From Panorpa germanica (Eukaryota; Arthropoda; Insecta; Mecoptera; Panorpidae), in contig CAVMBN010000158.1 in assembly GCA_963678705.1 (NCBI GenBank), forward strand, positions 496,001-560,000: DNA of 64,000 bases, written 5' to 3'. Under the pieces are notes generated by a model. It made no database searches and was not told where the DNA came from. It worked only from the letters and a program-made list of their open reading frames with translations. Shown here in pieces: positions 1 through 12,693 of the stretch. Made by a program: the position numbers and the translations under genes. Position 1 is the stretch's first letter. Every line of letters starts with the position of its first letter.

Positions 1-1326
1 ACGTCCTTGTAAACCAATACGTCGGTCTTCCTTTTTGTATTAAGTCCAATCTGTCTTGCCAGAGCTTATGCATATATGCATTCATCTCTTTGGCAATATA
101 TTTGGTATCGTCTCCAGACTTTTATCCTACAGCCGCATTAACTTTAAATCCTCGAAATTTGTCGCATTAATTTTAAATCATCAAAATTTGATTTTTTCAG
201 TTCTAGCGTAATTTGTACTTGAGTAAGTGCATGAGTGATTTTTAAATCTAAAGGAATTGTCCCCAATATCACTTGCACCACTTCTGTAGATACAGTTCTG
301 CAACAACGCGTCATCGTCAATAACATAGTTCTTTGCATGGAAGATCTGGAAGATTGATCCTGTAATACCATGCCGAAGCACAATACACAACTATTAGCAT
401 AAATGCCCCCTTGTATAGTGTCGGCATAGTTGCCGAGTTTAAGCTTCATTCCGTCCTTGTGACACGCGCAAGGTGTGTTACAAGCTAATTATTCGTTGTT
501 ACTGTATTTGTTTCGTAGCTTTGTAGCTTCAAGAAACTACAGATTTTATATATAGCAGGTCGAGAACGGCTTTCTAGGGTTTCTGTACTATTTGCACCGA
601 TAAGGATCACATTATCGTTGGCAAAACATATGTCTACACAACCTTTCGAGTGAGAAACACAGTTCTCGTCGAATACCATGTTCCAGAGCTCAGGCCCCAT
701 TACAGATCGATGAGGACAACCTTTAGATAGTTGCCTTTTCATGGAACGGTTATCGGTTTGTAAAATAATGTTCGACAATGAAAATAGTTCTCCATAGCGC
801 AGTAGACGTACCTATAGGTTTTTGCCGCTCTAATTCTTTCAAGGTCACTTGGCCACCGGACATCAACAAAGACACACTGAATTTCTATAAATATCTCATA
901 TACATACTTGTACTTATGCCTACTTACATACCATTTGTTTGTTACCATTGAATGTTTATGAACGATCAATCACTATTTCCAAGAAAACCGCATATATTGT
1001 TCACTTAATCACTTATAACAATTAATACACTCTTATTATTATTTAAAACACGCATTTATATAAACTAATTCTTGTGTTTTAATATTATTTATAGTTAATG
1101 TTATTCGACTTACTTGATAGTGGGCGGCAACCTTTTGTCTTCCGTATATATGTAGTATTTATATGAGGTCTTCCTTATATATCTCTACAGATTTCTTGAA
1201 TTTTAAACCACTTGATGTTTTAGCACTAACACTAACCTAATTATTATCACTTTTTTTGTCTATCGCACTTATTAATGTCTAATAACAAACATCAAAGTTA
1301 CAAATTTGAGGTTATGTTTATAAGAC

Positions 1327-1338
1327 CGCGTGTACGCG
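1327..1338. repeat. CG-rich dyad in the satellite unit (copy 1 shown)
   Basis: CGCGTGTACGCG has five-base arms around GT. It stands out as CG-rich in AT-rich surroundings and is kept in almost all copies (copy 18 has TATGCG). Confidence 0.8.
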
Positions 1339-1435
1339 TAATGAAAAATTCGTTTTTAACACTGGTTTCCAACTGTAAAACTTTTGTAAAAACACTTTGT
1401 TTAGGGTAAATTAACACAAATTTAAAACAAACTTA

Positions 1436-1460
1436 AATACTTTTCGTTTGAAAAAGTATT
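1436..1460. repeat. Short hairpin in the satellite unit (copy 1 shown)
   Basis: AATACTTTT and AAAAGTATT are inverted arms around a short CGTTTGA-type loop. It recurs in nearly all copies; in copy 27 the right arm is damaged. Confidence 0.8.
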
Positions 1461-1653
1461 CATATAATTTATTTAATTTTTTTCCATAATTAATTTCTCA
1501 CTTTTAATCACTTTTTTCACCTAAAGTAGCAGGAGCCGATCACACACATAGTAGATAGGAACCACTTGTGTTGCAAAGCAATATTAACGTCCTTGTAAAC
1601 CAATATGTCGGTCTTCCTTTTTGTATTAAGTCCAATCTGTCTTGCCAGAGCTT

Positions 1654-1667
1654 ATGCATATATGCAT
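1654..1667. repeat. Perfect 14-bp palindrome in the satellite unit (copy 2 shown)
   Basis: ATGCATATATGCAT is its own reverse complement. It recurs in nearly every copy (first at 68-81). Copy 12 has lost it and copy 19 has one base changed (ATGCATAAATGCAT). Confidence 0.9.
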
Positions 1668-2511
1668 TCATCTCTTTGGCAATATATTTGGTATCGTCTC
1701 CAGACTTTTATCCTACAGCCGCATTAACTTTAAATCCTCGAAATTTGTCGCATTAATTTTAAATCATCAAAATTTGATTTTTTCAGTTCTAGCGTAATTT
1801 GTACTTGAGTAAGTGCATGAGTGATTTTTAAATCTAAAGGAATTGTCCCCAATATCACTTGCACCACTTCTGTAGATACAGTTCTGCAACAACGCGTCAT
1901 CGTCAATAACATAGTTCTTTGCATGGAAGATCTGGAAGATTGATCCTGTAATACCATGCCGAAGCACAATACACAACTATTAGCATAAATGCCCCCTTGT
2001 ATAGTGTCGGCATAGTTGCCAAAATTAAGCTTCATTCCGGCCTTGTGACACGCGCAAGGTGTGTTACAAACTTATTATTCGTTGTTACTGTATTTGTTTC
2101 GTAGCTTTGTAGCTTCAAGAAACTACAGATTTTATATATAGCAGGTCGAGAACGGCTTTCTAGGGTTTCTGTACTATTTGCACCGATAAGGATCACATTA
2201 TCGTTGGCAAAACATATGTCTACACAACATTTCGAGTGAGAAACACAGTTCTCGTCGAATACCATGTTCCAGAGCTCAGGCCCCATTACAGATCGCTGAG
2301 GACAACCTTTAGATAGTTGCCTTTTCATGGAACGGTAATCGGTTTGTAAAATAATGTTCGACAATGAAAATAGTTTTCCATAGCGCAGTAGACGTACCTA
2401 TAGCTTTTTGCCGCTCTAATTCTTTGAAGGTCACTTGGCCACCGGACATCAACAAAGACACACTGAATTTCTATAAATATCTCATATACATACTTGTACT
2501 TATGCCTACTT

Positions 2512-2520
2512 ACTTACCAT
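2512..2520 (-). other. Splice-donor-like site next to the RT relic (copy 2 shown)
   Basis: The minus strand reads ATG|GTAAGT, a near-perfect donor, just upstream of RT motif A. It is present in nearly all copies (copy 1 has GTATGT). No matching acceptor was identified, so splicing is only a possibility. Confidence 0.35.
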
Positions 2521-2556
2521 TTGTTTGTTACCATTGAATGTTCATGAACGATCAAT

Positions 2557-3173
2557 CACTATTTCTAAGAAAACCGCATATATTGTTCACTTAATCACTT
2601 ATAACAATTAATACACTCTTATTATTATTTAAAACACGCATTTATATAAACTAATTCTTGTGTTTTAATATTATTTATAGTTAATGTTATTCGACTTACT
2701 TGATAGTGGGCGGCAACCTTTTGTCTTCCGTATATATGTAGTGTTTATATGAGGTCTTCCTTTATATATCTCTACAGATTTCTTGAATTTTAAACCACTT
2801 GATGTTTTAGCACTAACACTAACCTAATTATTATCACTTTTTTTGTCTATCGCACTTATTAATGTCTTCTATCAAACATCAAAGTTACAAATTTGATGTT
2901 ATGTTTATAAGACCGCGTGTACGCGTAATGAAAAATTCGTTTTTAACACTGGTTTCCAACTGTCAAACTTTTGTAAAAACACTTTGTTTAGGGTAAATTA
3001 ACACAAATTTAAAACAAACTTAAATACTTTTCGTTTGAAAAAGTATTCATATAATTTATTTAATTTTTTTCCATAATTAATTTCTCACTTTTAATCACTT
3101 TTTTCACCTAAAGTAGCAGGAGCTGATCACACACATAGTAGATAGGAACCACTTGTGTTGCAAAGCAATATTA
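2557..3173. other. Non-RT part of the satellite unit (copy 2 shown)
   Basis: About 615 bp of AT-rich DNA with no coding signal in any frame. On the minus strand, which is the sense strand of the RT relic, it lies upstream of RT motif A. It contains a TATA-like TTTATATAAA (2641-2650), a CGCGTGTACGCG dyad, an AATACTTTT hairpin, and ends next to a splice-donor-like ATG|GTAAGT. It could be the 5' untranslated or promoter region of the ancestral element, or unrelated DNA joined before amplification. I cannot tell which from sequence alone. Confidence 0.5.
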
Positions 3174-4759
3174 ACGTCCTTGTAAACCAATACGTCGGTC
3201 TTCCTTTTTGTATTAAGTCCAATCTGTCTTGCCAGAGCTTATGCATATATGCATTGATCTCTTTAGCAATATATTTGGTATCGTCTCCAGACTTTTATCC
3301 TACAGCCGCATTCACTTTAAATCCTCGAAATTTGTCGCATTAATTTTAAATCATCAAAATTTGATTTTTTCAGTTCTAGCGTAATTTGTACTTGAGTAAG
3401 TGCATGAGTGATTTTTAAATCTAAAGGAATTGTCCCCAATATCACTTGCACCACTTCTGTAGATACAGTTCTGCAACAACGCGTCATCGTCAATAACATA
3501 GTTCTTTGCATGGAAGATCTGGAAGATTGATCCTGTAATACCATGCCGAAGCACAATACACAACTATTAGCATAAATGCCCCCTTGTATAGTGTCGGCAT
3601 AGTTGCCGAGTTTAAGCTTCATTCCGTCCTTGTGACACGCGCAAGGTGTGTTACAAGTTTATCAATTGTTGTTACTGTATTTGTTTCGTAGCTTTGTAGC
3701 TTCAAGAAACTACAGATTTTATATATAGCAGGTCGAGAACGGCTTTCTAGGGTTTCTGTACTATTTGCACCGATAAGGATCACATTATCGTTGGCAAAAC
3801 ATATGTCTACACAACATTTCGAGTGAGAAACACAGTTCTCGTCGAATACCATGTTCCAGAGCTCAGGCCCCATTACAGATCGCTGAGGACAACCTTTAGA
3901 TAGTTGCCTTTTCATGGAACGGTAATCGGTTTGTAAAATAATGTTCGACAATGAAAATAGTTCTCCATAGCGCAGTAGACGTACCTATAGGTTTTTGCCG
4001 CTCTAATTCTTTGAAGGTCACTTGGCCACCGGACATCAACAAAGACACACTGAATTTCTATAAATATCTCATATACATACTTGTACTTATGCCTACTTAC
4101 TTACCATTTGTTTGTTACCATTGAATGTTCATGAACGATCAATCACTATTTCTAAGAAAACCGCATATATTGTTCACTTAATCACTTATAACAATTAATA
4201 CACTCTTATTATTATTTAAAACACGCATTTATATAAACTAATTCTTGTGTTTTAATATTATTTATAGTTAATGTTATTCGACTTACTTGATAGTGGGCGG
4301 CAACCTTTTGTCTTCCGTATATATGTAGTGTTTATATGAGGTCTTCCTTATATATCTCTACAGATTTCTTGAATTTTAAACCACTTGATGTTTTAGCACT
4401 AACACTAACCTAATTATTATCACTTTTTTTGTCTATCGCACTTATTAATGTCTTCTATCAAACATCAAAGTTACAAATTTGATGTTATGTTTATAAGACC
4501 GCGTGTACGCGTAATGAAAAATTCGTTTTTAACACTGGTTTCCAACTGTCAAACTTTTGTAAAAACACTTTGTTTAGGGTAAATTAACACAAATTTAAAA
4601 CAAACTTAAATACTTTTCGTTTGAAAAAGTATTCATATAATTTATTTAATTTTTTTCCATAATTAATTTCTCACTTTTAATCACTTTTTTCACCTAAAGT
4701 AGCAGGAGCCGATCACACACATAGTAGATAGGAACCACTTGTGTTGCAAAGCAATATTA
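3174..4759. repeat. Satellite copy 3, type I (RT relic 3174-4143, minus)
   Basis: 1586 bp. Type I markers are TTIDKL in the relic (plus strand GTTTATCAATTGTTG) and TGATCTCTTTAGC after the palindrome. Its second half carries GTTCTCCAT and TAGGTTTTT, unlike copies 6-8. Confidence 0.95.
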
Positions 4760-6345
4760 ACGTCCTTGTAAACCAATACGTCGGTCTTCCTTTTTGTATT
4801 AAGTCCAATCTGTCTTGCCAGAGCTTATGCATATATGCATTCATCTCTTTGGCAATATATTTGGTATCGTCTCCAGACTTTTATCCTACAGCCGCATTAA
4901 CTTTAAATCCTCGAAATTTGTCGCATTAATTTTAAATCATAAAAATTTGATTTTTTCAGTTCTAGCGTAATTTGTACTTGAGTAAGTGCATGAGTGATTT
5001 TTAAATCTAAAGGTTTTGTTCTCAATATCACTTGCACCTCTTCTGTAGATACAGTTCTGCAACAACGCGTCATCGTCAATAACATAGTTCTTTGCATGGA
5101 AGATCTGGAAGATTGATCCTGTAATACCATGCCGAAGCACAATACACAACTATTAGCATAAATGCCCCCTTGTATAGTGTCGGCATAGTTGCCGAGTTTA
5201 AGCTTCATTCCGTCCTTGTGACACGCGCAAGGTGTGTTACAAGCTTATTCTTCGTTGTTACTGTGTTTGTTTCGTAGCTTTGTAGCTTCAAGAAATTACA
5301 GATTTTATATATAGCAGGTCGAGAACGGCTTTCTAGGGTTTCTGTACTATTTGCACCGATAAGGATCACATTATCGTTGGCAAAACATATGTCTACACAA
5401 CCTTTCGAGTGAGAAACACAGTTCTCGTCGAATACCATGTTCCAGAGCTCAGGCCCCATTACAGATCGCTGAGGACAACCTTTAGATAGTTGCCTTTTCA
5501 TGGAACGGTAATCGGTTTGTAAAATAATGTTCGACAATGAAAATAGTTCTCCATAGCGCAGTAGACGTACCTATAGGTTTTTGCCGCTCTAATTCTTTGA
5601 AGGTCACTTGGCCACCGGACATCAACAAAGACACACTGAATTTCTATAAATATCTCATATACATACTTGTACTTATGCCTACTTACTTACCATTTGTTTG
5701 TTACCATTGAATGTTCATGAACGATCAATCACTATTTCCAAGAAAACCGCATATATTGTTCACTTAATCACTTATAGCAATTAATACACTCTTATTATTA
5801 TTTAAAACACGCATTTATATAAACTAATTCTTGTGTTTTAATATTATTTATAGTTAATGTTATTCGACTTACTTGATAGTGGGCGGCAACCTTTTGTCTT
5901 CCGTATATATGTAGTATTTATATGAGGTCTTCCTTATATATCTCTACAGATTTCTTGAATTTTAAACCACTTGATGTTTTAGCACTAACACTAACCTAAT
6001 TATTATCACTTTTTTTGTCTATCGCACTTATTAATGTCTAATAACAAACATCAAAGTTACAAATTTGAGGTTATGTTTATAAGACCGCGTGTACGCGTAA
6101 TGAAAAATTCGTTTTTAACACTGGTTTCCAACTGTAAAACTTTTGTAAAAACACTTTGTTTAGGGTAAATTAACACAAATTTAAAACAAACTTAAATACT
6201 TTTCGTTTGAAAAAGTATTCATATAATTTATTTAATTTTTTTCCATAATTAATTTCTCACTTTTAATCACTTTTTTCACCTAAAGTAGCAGGAGCCGATC
6301 ACACACATAGTAGATAGGAACCACTTGTGTTGCAAAGCAATATTA
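4760..6345. repeat. Satellite copy 4, type E (RT relic 4760-5729, minus)
   Basis: 1586 bp. Type E markers are RRGASDIENKT in one relic frame (plus strand GGTTTTGTTCTCAATATC) and TTCTTCGTTG. These are shared with copy 9, five units away. Confidence 0.95.
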
Positions 6346-7932
6346 ACGTCCTTGTAAACCAATACGTCGGTCTTCCTTTTTGTATTAAGTCCAATCTGTC
6401 TTGCCAGAGCTTATGCATATATGCATTCATCTCTTTGGCAATATATTTGGTATCGTCTCCAGACTTTTATCCTACAGCCGCATTAACTTTAAATCCTCGA
6501 AATTTGTCGCATTAATTTTAAATCATCAAAATTTGATTTTTTCAGTTCTAGCGTAATTTGTACTTGAGTAAGTGCATGAGTGATTTTTAAATCTAAAGGA
6601 ATTGTCCCCAATATCACTTGCACCACTTCTGTAGATACAGTTCTGCAACAACGCGTCATCGTCAATAACATAGTTCTTTGCATGGAAGATCTGGAAGATT
6701 GATCCTGTAATACCATGCCGAAGCACAATACACAACTATTAGCATAAATGCCCCCTTGTATAGTGTCGGCATAGTTGCCAAAATTAAGCTTCATTCCGGC
6801 CTTGTGACACGCGCAAGGTGTGTTACAAACTTATTATTCGTTGTTACTGTATTTGTTTCGTAGCTTTGTAGCTTCAAGAAACTACAGATTTTATATATAG
6901 GAGGTCGAGAACGGCTTTCTAGGGTTTCTGTACTATTTGCACCGATAAGGATCACATTATCGTTGGCAAAACATATGTCTACACAACATTTCGAGTGAGA
7001 AACACAGTTCTCGTCGAATACCATGTTCCAGAGCTCAGGCCCCATTACAGATCGCTGAGGACAACCTTTAGATAGTTGCCTTTTCATGGAACGGTAATCG
7101 GTTTGTAAAATAATGTTCGACAATGAAAATAGTTTTCCATAGCGCAGTAGACGTACCTATAGCTTTTTGCCGCTCTAATTCTTTGAAGGTCACTTGGCCA
7201 CCGGACATCAACAAAGACACACTGAATTTCTATAAATATCTCATATACATACTTGTACTTATGCCTACTTACTTACCATTTGTTTGTTACCATTGAATGT
7301 TCATGAACGATCAATCACTATTTCTAAGAAAACCGCATATATTGTTCACTTAATCACTTATAACAATTAATACACTCTTATTATTATTTAAAACACGCAT
7401 TTATATAAACTAATTCTTGTGTTTTAATATTATTTATAGTTAATGTTATTCGACTTACTTGATAGTGGGCGGCAACCTTTTGTCTTCCGTATATATGTAG
7501 TGTTTATATGAGGTCTTCCTTTATATATCTCTACAGATTTCTTGAATTTTAAACCACTTGATGTTTTAGCACTAACACTAACCTAATTATTATCACTTTT
7601 TTTGTCTATCGCACTTATTAATGTCTTCTATCAAACATCAAAGTTACAAATTTGATGTTATGTTTATAAGACCGCGTGTACGCGTAATGAAAAATTCGTT
7701 TTTAACACTGGTTTCCAACTGTCAAACTTTTGTAAAAACACTTTGTTTAGGGTAAATTAACACAAATTTAAAACAAACTTAAATACTTTTCGTTTGAAAA
7801 AGTATTCATATAATTTATTTAATTTTTTTCCATAATTAATTTCTCACTTTTAATCACTTTTTTCACCTAAAGTAGCAGGAGCTGATCACACACATAGTAG
7901 ATAGGAACCACTTGTGTTGCAAAGCAATATTA
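6346..7932. repeat. Satellite copy 5, type N (RT relic 6346-7315, minus)
   Basis: 1587 bp. By eye nearly identical to copy 2, three units to the left, including MKLNF, TRPE and the CCTTTATATA insertion. It has a private change (GGAGGTCG near 6900). Confidence 0.95.
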
Positions 7933-9519
7933 ACGTCCTTGTAAACCAATACGTCGGTCTTCCTTTTTGTATTAAGTCCAATCTGTCTTGCCAGAGCTTA
8001 TGCATATATGCATTGATCTCTTTAGCAATATATTTGGTATCGTCTCCAGACTTTTATCCTACAGCCGCATTAACTTTAAATCCTCGAAATTTGTCGCATT
8101 AATTTTAAATCATCAAAATTTGATTTTTTCAGTTCTAGCGTAATTTGTACTTGAGTAAGTGCATGAGTGATTTTTAAATCTAAAGGAATTGTCCCCAATA
8201 TCACTTGCACCACTTCTGTAGATACAGTTCTGCAACAACGCGTCATCGTCAATAACATAGTTCTTTGCATGGAAGATCTGGAAGATTGATCCTGTAATAC
8301 CATGCCGAAGCACAATACACAACTATTAGCATAAATGCCCCCTTGTATAGTGTCGGCATAGTTGCCGAGTTTAAGCTTCATTCCGTCCTTGTGACACGCG
8401 CAAGGTGTGTTACAAGTTTATCAATTGTTGTTACTGTATTTGTTTCGTAGCTTTGTAGCTTCAAGAAACTACAGATTTTATATATAGCAGGTCGAGAACG
8501 GCTTTCTAGGGTTTCTGTACTATTTGCACCGATAAGGATCACATTATCGTTGGCAAAACATATGTCTACACAACATTTCGAGTGAGAAACACAGTTCTCG
8601 TCGAATACCATGTTCCAGAGCTCAGGCCCCATTACAGATCGCTGAGGACAACCTTTAGATAGTTGCCTTTTCATGGAACGGTAATCGGTTTGTAAAATAA
8701 TGTTCGACAATGAAAATAGTTTTCCATAGCGCAGTAGACGTACCTATAGCTTTTTGCCGCTCTAATTCTTTGAAGGTCACTTGGCCACCGGACATCAACA
8801 AAGACACACTGAATTTCTATAAATATCTCATATACATACTTGTACTTATGCCTACTTACTTACCATTTGTTTGTTACCATTGAATGTTCATGAACGATCA
8901 ATCACTATTTCTAAGAAAACCGCATATATTGTTCACTTAATCACTTATAACAATTAATACACTCTTATTATTATTTAAAACACGCATTTATATAAACTAA
9001 TTCTTGTGTTTTAATATTATTTATAGTTAATGTTATTCGACTTACTTGATAGTGGGCGGCAACCTTTTGTCTTCCGTATATATGTAGTGTTTATATGAGG
9101 TCTTCCTTTATATATCTCTACAGATTTCTTGAATTTTAAACCACTTGATGTTTTAGCACTAACACTAACCTAATTATTATCACTTTTTTTGTCTATCGCA
9201 CTTATTAATGTCTTCTATCAAACATCAAAGTTACAAATTTGATGTTATGTTTATAAGACCGCGTGTACGCGTAATGAAAAATTCGTTTTTAACACTGGTT
9301 TCCAACTGTCAAACTTTTGTAAAAACACTTTGTTTAGGGTAAATTAACACAAATTTAAAACAAACTTAAATACTTTTCGTTTGAAAAAGTATTCATATAA
9401 TTTATTTAATTTTTTTCCATAATTAATTTCTCACTTTTAATCACTTTTTTCACCTAAAGTAGCAGGAGCTGATCACACACATAGTAGATAGGAACCACTT
9501 GTGTTGCAAAGCAATATTA
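7933..9519. repeat. Satellite copy 6, type I (RT relic 7933-8902, minus)
   Basis: 1587 bp. The first half matches copy 3 (TTIDKL, TGATCTCTTTAGC); the second half matches copies 2 and 5 (GTTTTCCAT, TAGCTTTTT, CCTTTATATA). This looks like a recombinant of the two types. Confidence 0.95.
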
Positions 9520-11106
9520 ACGTCCTTGTAAACCAATACGTCGGTCTTCCTTTTTGTATTAAGTCCAATCTGTCTTGCCAGAGCTTATGCATATATGCAT
9601 TGATCTCTTTAGCAATATATTTGGTATCGTCTCCAGACTTTTATCCTACAGCCGCATTAACTTTAAATCCTCGAAATTTGTCGCATTAATTTTAAATCAT
9701 CAAAATTTGATTTTTTCAGTTCTAGCGTAATTTGTACTTGAGTAAGTGCATGAGTGATTTTTAAATCTAAAGGAATTGTCCCCAATATCACTTGCACCAC
9801 TTCTGTAGATACAGTTCTGCAACAACGCGTCATCGTCAATAACATAGTTCTTTGCATGGAAGATCTGGAAGATTGATCCTGTAATACCATGCCGAAGCAC
9901 AATACACAACTATTAGCATAAATGCCCCCTTGTATAGTGTCGGCATAGTTGCCGAGTTTAAGCTTCATTCCGTCCTTGTGACACGCGCAAGGTGTGTTAC
10001 AAGTTTATCAATTGTTGTTACTGTATTTGTTTCGTAGCTTTGTAGCTTCAAGAAACTACAGATTTTATATATAGCAGGTCGAGAACGGCTTTCTAGGGTT
10101 TCTGTACTATTTGCACCGATAAGGATCACATTATCGTTGGCAAAACATATGTCTACACAACATTTCGAGTGAGAAACACAGTTCTCGTCGAATACCATGT
10201 TCCAGAGCTCAGGCCCCATTACAGATCGCTGAGGACAACCTTTAGATAGTTGCCTTTTCATGGAACGGTAATCGGTTTGTAAAATAATGTTCGACAATGA
10301 AAATAGTTTTCCATAGCGCAGTAGACGTACCTATAGCTTTTTGCCGCTCTAATTCTTTGAAGGTCACTTGGCCACCGGACATCAACAAAGACACACTGAA
10401 TTTCTATAAATATCTCATATACATACTTGTACTTATGCCTACTTACTTACCATTTGTTTGTTACCATTGAATGTTCATGAACGATCAATCACTATTTCTA
10501 AGAAAACCGCATATATTGTTCACTTAATCACTTATAACAATTAATACACTCTTATTATTATTTAAAACACGCATTTATATAAACTAATTCTTGTGTTTTA
10601 ATATTATTTATAGTTAATGTTATTCGACTTACTTGATAGTGGGCGGCAACCTTTTGTCTTCCGTATATATGTAGTGTTTATATGAGGTCTTCCTTTATAT
10701 ATCTCTACAGATTTCTTGAATTTTAAACCACTTGATGTTTTAGCACTAACACTAACCTAATTATTATCACTTTTTTTGTCTATCGCACTTATTAATGTCT
10801 TCTATCAAACATCAAAGTTACAAATTTGATGTTATGTTTATAAGACCGCGTGTACGCGTAATGAAAAATTCGTTTTTAACACTGGTTTCCAACTGTCAAA
10901 CTTTTGTAAAAACACTTTGTTTAGGGTAAATTAACACAAATTTAAAACAAACTTAAATACTTTTCGTTTGAAAAAGTATTCATATAATTTATTTAATTTT
11001 TTTCCATAATTAATTTCTCACTTTTAATCACTTTTTTCACCTAAAGTAGCAGGAGCTGATCACACACATAGTAGATAGGAACCACTTGTGTTGCAAAGCA
11101 ATATTA
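9520..11106. repeat. Satellite copy 7, type I (RT relic 9520-10489, minus)
   Basis: 1587 bp. I saw no difference from copies 6 and 8 in the segments compared by eye, suggesting very recent duplication. Confidence 0.95.
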
Positions 11107-12693
11107 ACGTCCTTGTAAACCAATACGTCGGTCTTCCTTTTTGTATTAAGTCCAATCTGTCTTGCCAGAGCTTATGCATATATGCATTGATCTCTTTAGC
11201 AATATATTTGGTATCGTCTCCAGACTTTTATCCTACAGCCGCATTAACTTTAAATCCTCGAAATTTGTCGCATTAATTTTAAATCATCAAAATTTGATTT
11301 TTTCAGTTCTAGCGTAATTTGTACTTGAGTAAGTGCATGAGTGATTTTTAAATCTAAAGGAATTGTCCCCAATATCACTTGCACCACTTCTGTAGATACA
11401 GTTCTGCAACAACGCGTCATCGTCAATAACATAGTTCTTTGCATGGAAGATCTGGAAGATTGATCCTGTAATACCATGCCGAAGCACAATACACAACTAT
11501 TAGCATAAATGCCCCCTTGTATAGTGTCGGCATAGTTGCCGAGTTTAAGCTTCATTCCGTCCTTGTGACACGCGCAAGGTGTGTTACAAGTTTATCAATT
11601 GTTGTTACTGTATTTGTTTCGTAGCTTTGTAGCTTCAAGAAACTACAGATTTTATATATAGCAGGTCGAGAACGGCTTTCTAGGGTTTCTGTACTATTTG
11701 CACCGATAAGGATCACATTATCGTTGGCAAAACATATGTCTACACAACATTTCGAGTGAGAAACACAGTTCTCGTCGAATACCATGTTCCAGAGCTCAGG
11801 CCCCATTACAGATCGCTGAGGACAACCTTTAGATAGTTGCCTTTTCATGGAACGGTAATCGGTTTGTAAAATAATGTTCGACAATGAAAATAGTTTTCCA
11901 TAGCGCAGTAGACGTACCTATAGCTTTTTGCCGCTCTAATTCTTTGAAGGTCACTTGGCCACCGGACATCAACAAAGACACACTGAATTTCTATAAATAT
12001 CTCATATACATACTTGTACTTATGCCTACTTACTTACCATTTGTTTGTTACCATTGAATGTTCATGAACGATCAATCACTATTTCTAAGAAAACCGCATA
12101 TATTGTTCACTTAATCACTTATAACAATTAATACACTCTTATTATTATTTAAAACACGCATTTATATAAACTAATTCTTGTGTTTTAATATTATTTATAG
12201 TTAATGTTATTCGACTTACTTGATAGTGGGCGGCAACCTTTTGTCTTCCGTATATATGTAGTGTTTATATGAGGTCTTCCTTTATATATCTCTACAGATT
12301 TCTTGAATTTTAAACCACTTGATGTTTTAGCACTAACACTAACCTAATTATTATCACTTTTTTTGTCTATCGCACTTATTAATGTCTTCTATCAAACATC
12401 AAAGTTACAAATTTGATGTTATGTTTATAAGACCGCGTGTACGCGTAATGAAAAATTCGTTTTTAACACTGGTTTCCAACTGTCAAACTTTTGTAAAAAC
12501 ACTTTGTTTAGGGTAAATTAACACAAATTTAAAACAAACTTAAATACTTTTCGTTTGAAAAAGTATTCATATAATTTATTTAATTTTTTTCCATAATTAA
12601 TTTCTCACTTTTAATCACTTTTTTCACCTAAAGTAGCAGGAGCCGATCACACACATAGTAGATAGGAACCACTTGTGTTGCAAAGCAATATTA
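11107..12693. repeat. Satellite copy 8, type I (RT relic 11107-12076, minus)
   Basis: 1587 bp. Third member of the near-identical run of copies 6, 7 and 8. Confidence 0.95.

Larger units (their letters stand above)
1..1586. repeat. Satellite copy 1 (RT relic 1-970, minus)
   Basis: Complete 1586-bp unit at the window edge. It differs from its neighbours by GCPH instead of GCPQ in the RT box, and by an altered splice-donor-like site near 930 (GTATGT on the minus strand instead of GTAAGT). Confidence 0.95.
1587..2556 (-). pseudogene. R1-clade reverse transcriptase relic inside the satellite unit (copy 2 shown; repeated in every copy)
   Basis: Reading the minus strand from about 2556 down to 1587, three frames together give the RT order of an R1-clade non-LTR element. 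FIEI then VRWPSDLERIR matches motif A (F.DI.GAFDNV.WPS). KGCPQRSVMGPELWN matches the KGCPQGSVLGP.LWN box. FANDNVILIGANS matches the YADD box. Then come LARVTR, QRTMLL and RTVSTE.VQVI.G..PLDL, the thumb and linker typical of R1 elements. At the unit start is WQDRLDLIQKGRPTYW, matching WQ.RWD...KGR.TY. The frames have no ATG and are separated by shifts near 2350 and 1930 and a TGA near 2033. Motif A Asp is Glu and the first Asp of YADD is Asn, so it cannot be an active RT. The pattern is seen directly; the R1-clade label rests on remembered family motifs. Confidence 0.88.
1587..3173. repeat. Satellite copy 2, type N (RT relic 1587-2556, minus)
   Basis: 1587 bp. Type N markers on the minus strand are MKLNF and TRPE in the relic and KCCVD before the FAND box. 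The extra base is a T in CCTTTATATA near 2760. Copies 5 and 14 share the MKLNF/TRPE markers. Confidence 0.95.

Noticed and set aside
1568-1756. A 62-codon plus-strand frame repeated in most satellite copies
   Set aside because: It starts at TTG, lies antisense to the RT relic and the WQ motif, and persists only because the copies are homogenised.
1767-1976. A 69-codon minus-strand frame repeated in the units
   Set aside because: It is an alternative frame over the RT thumb relic; the neighbouring frame carries the recognisable RTVSTE motif.
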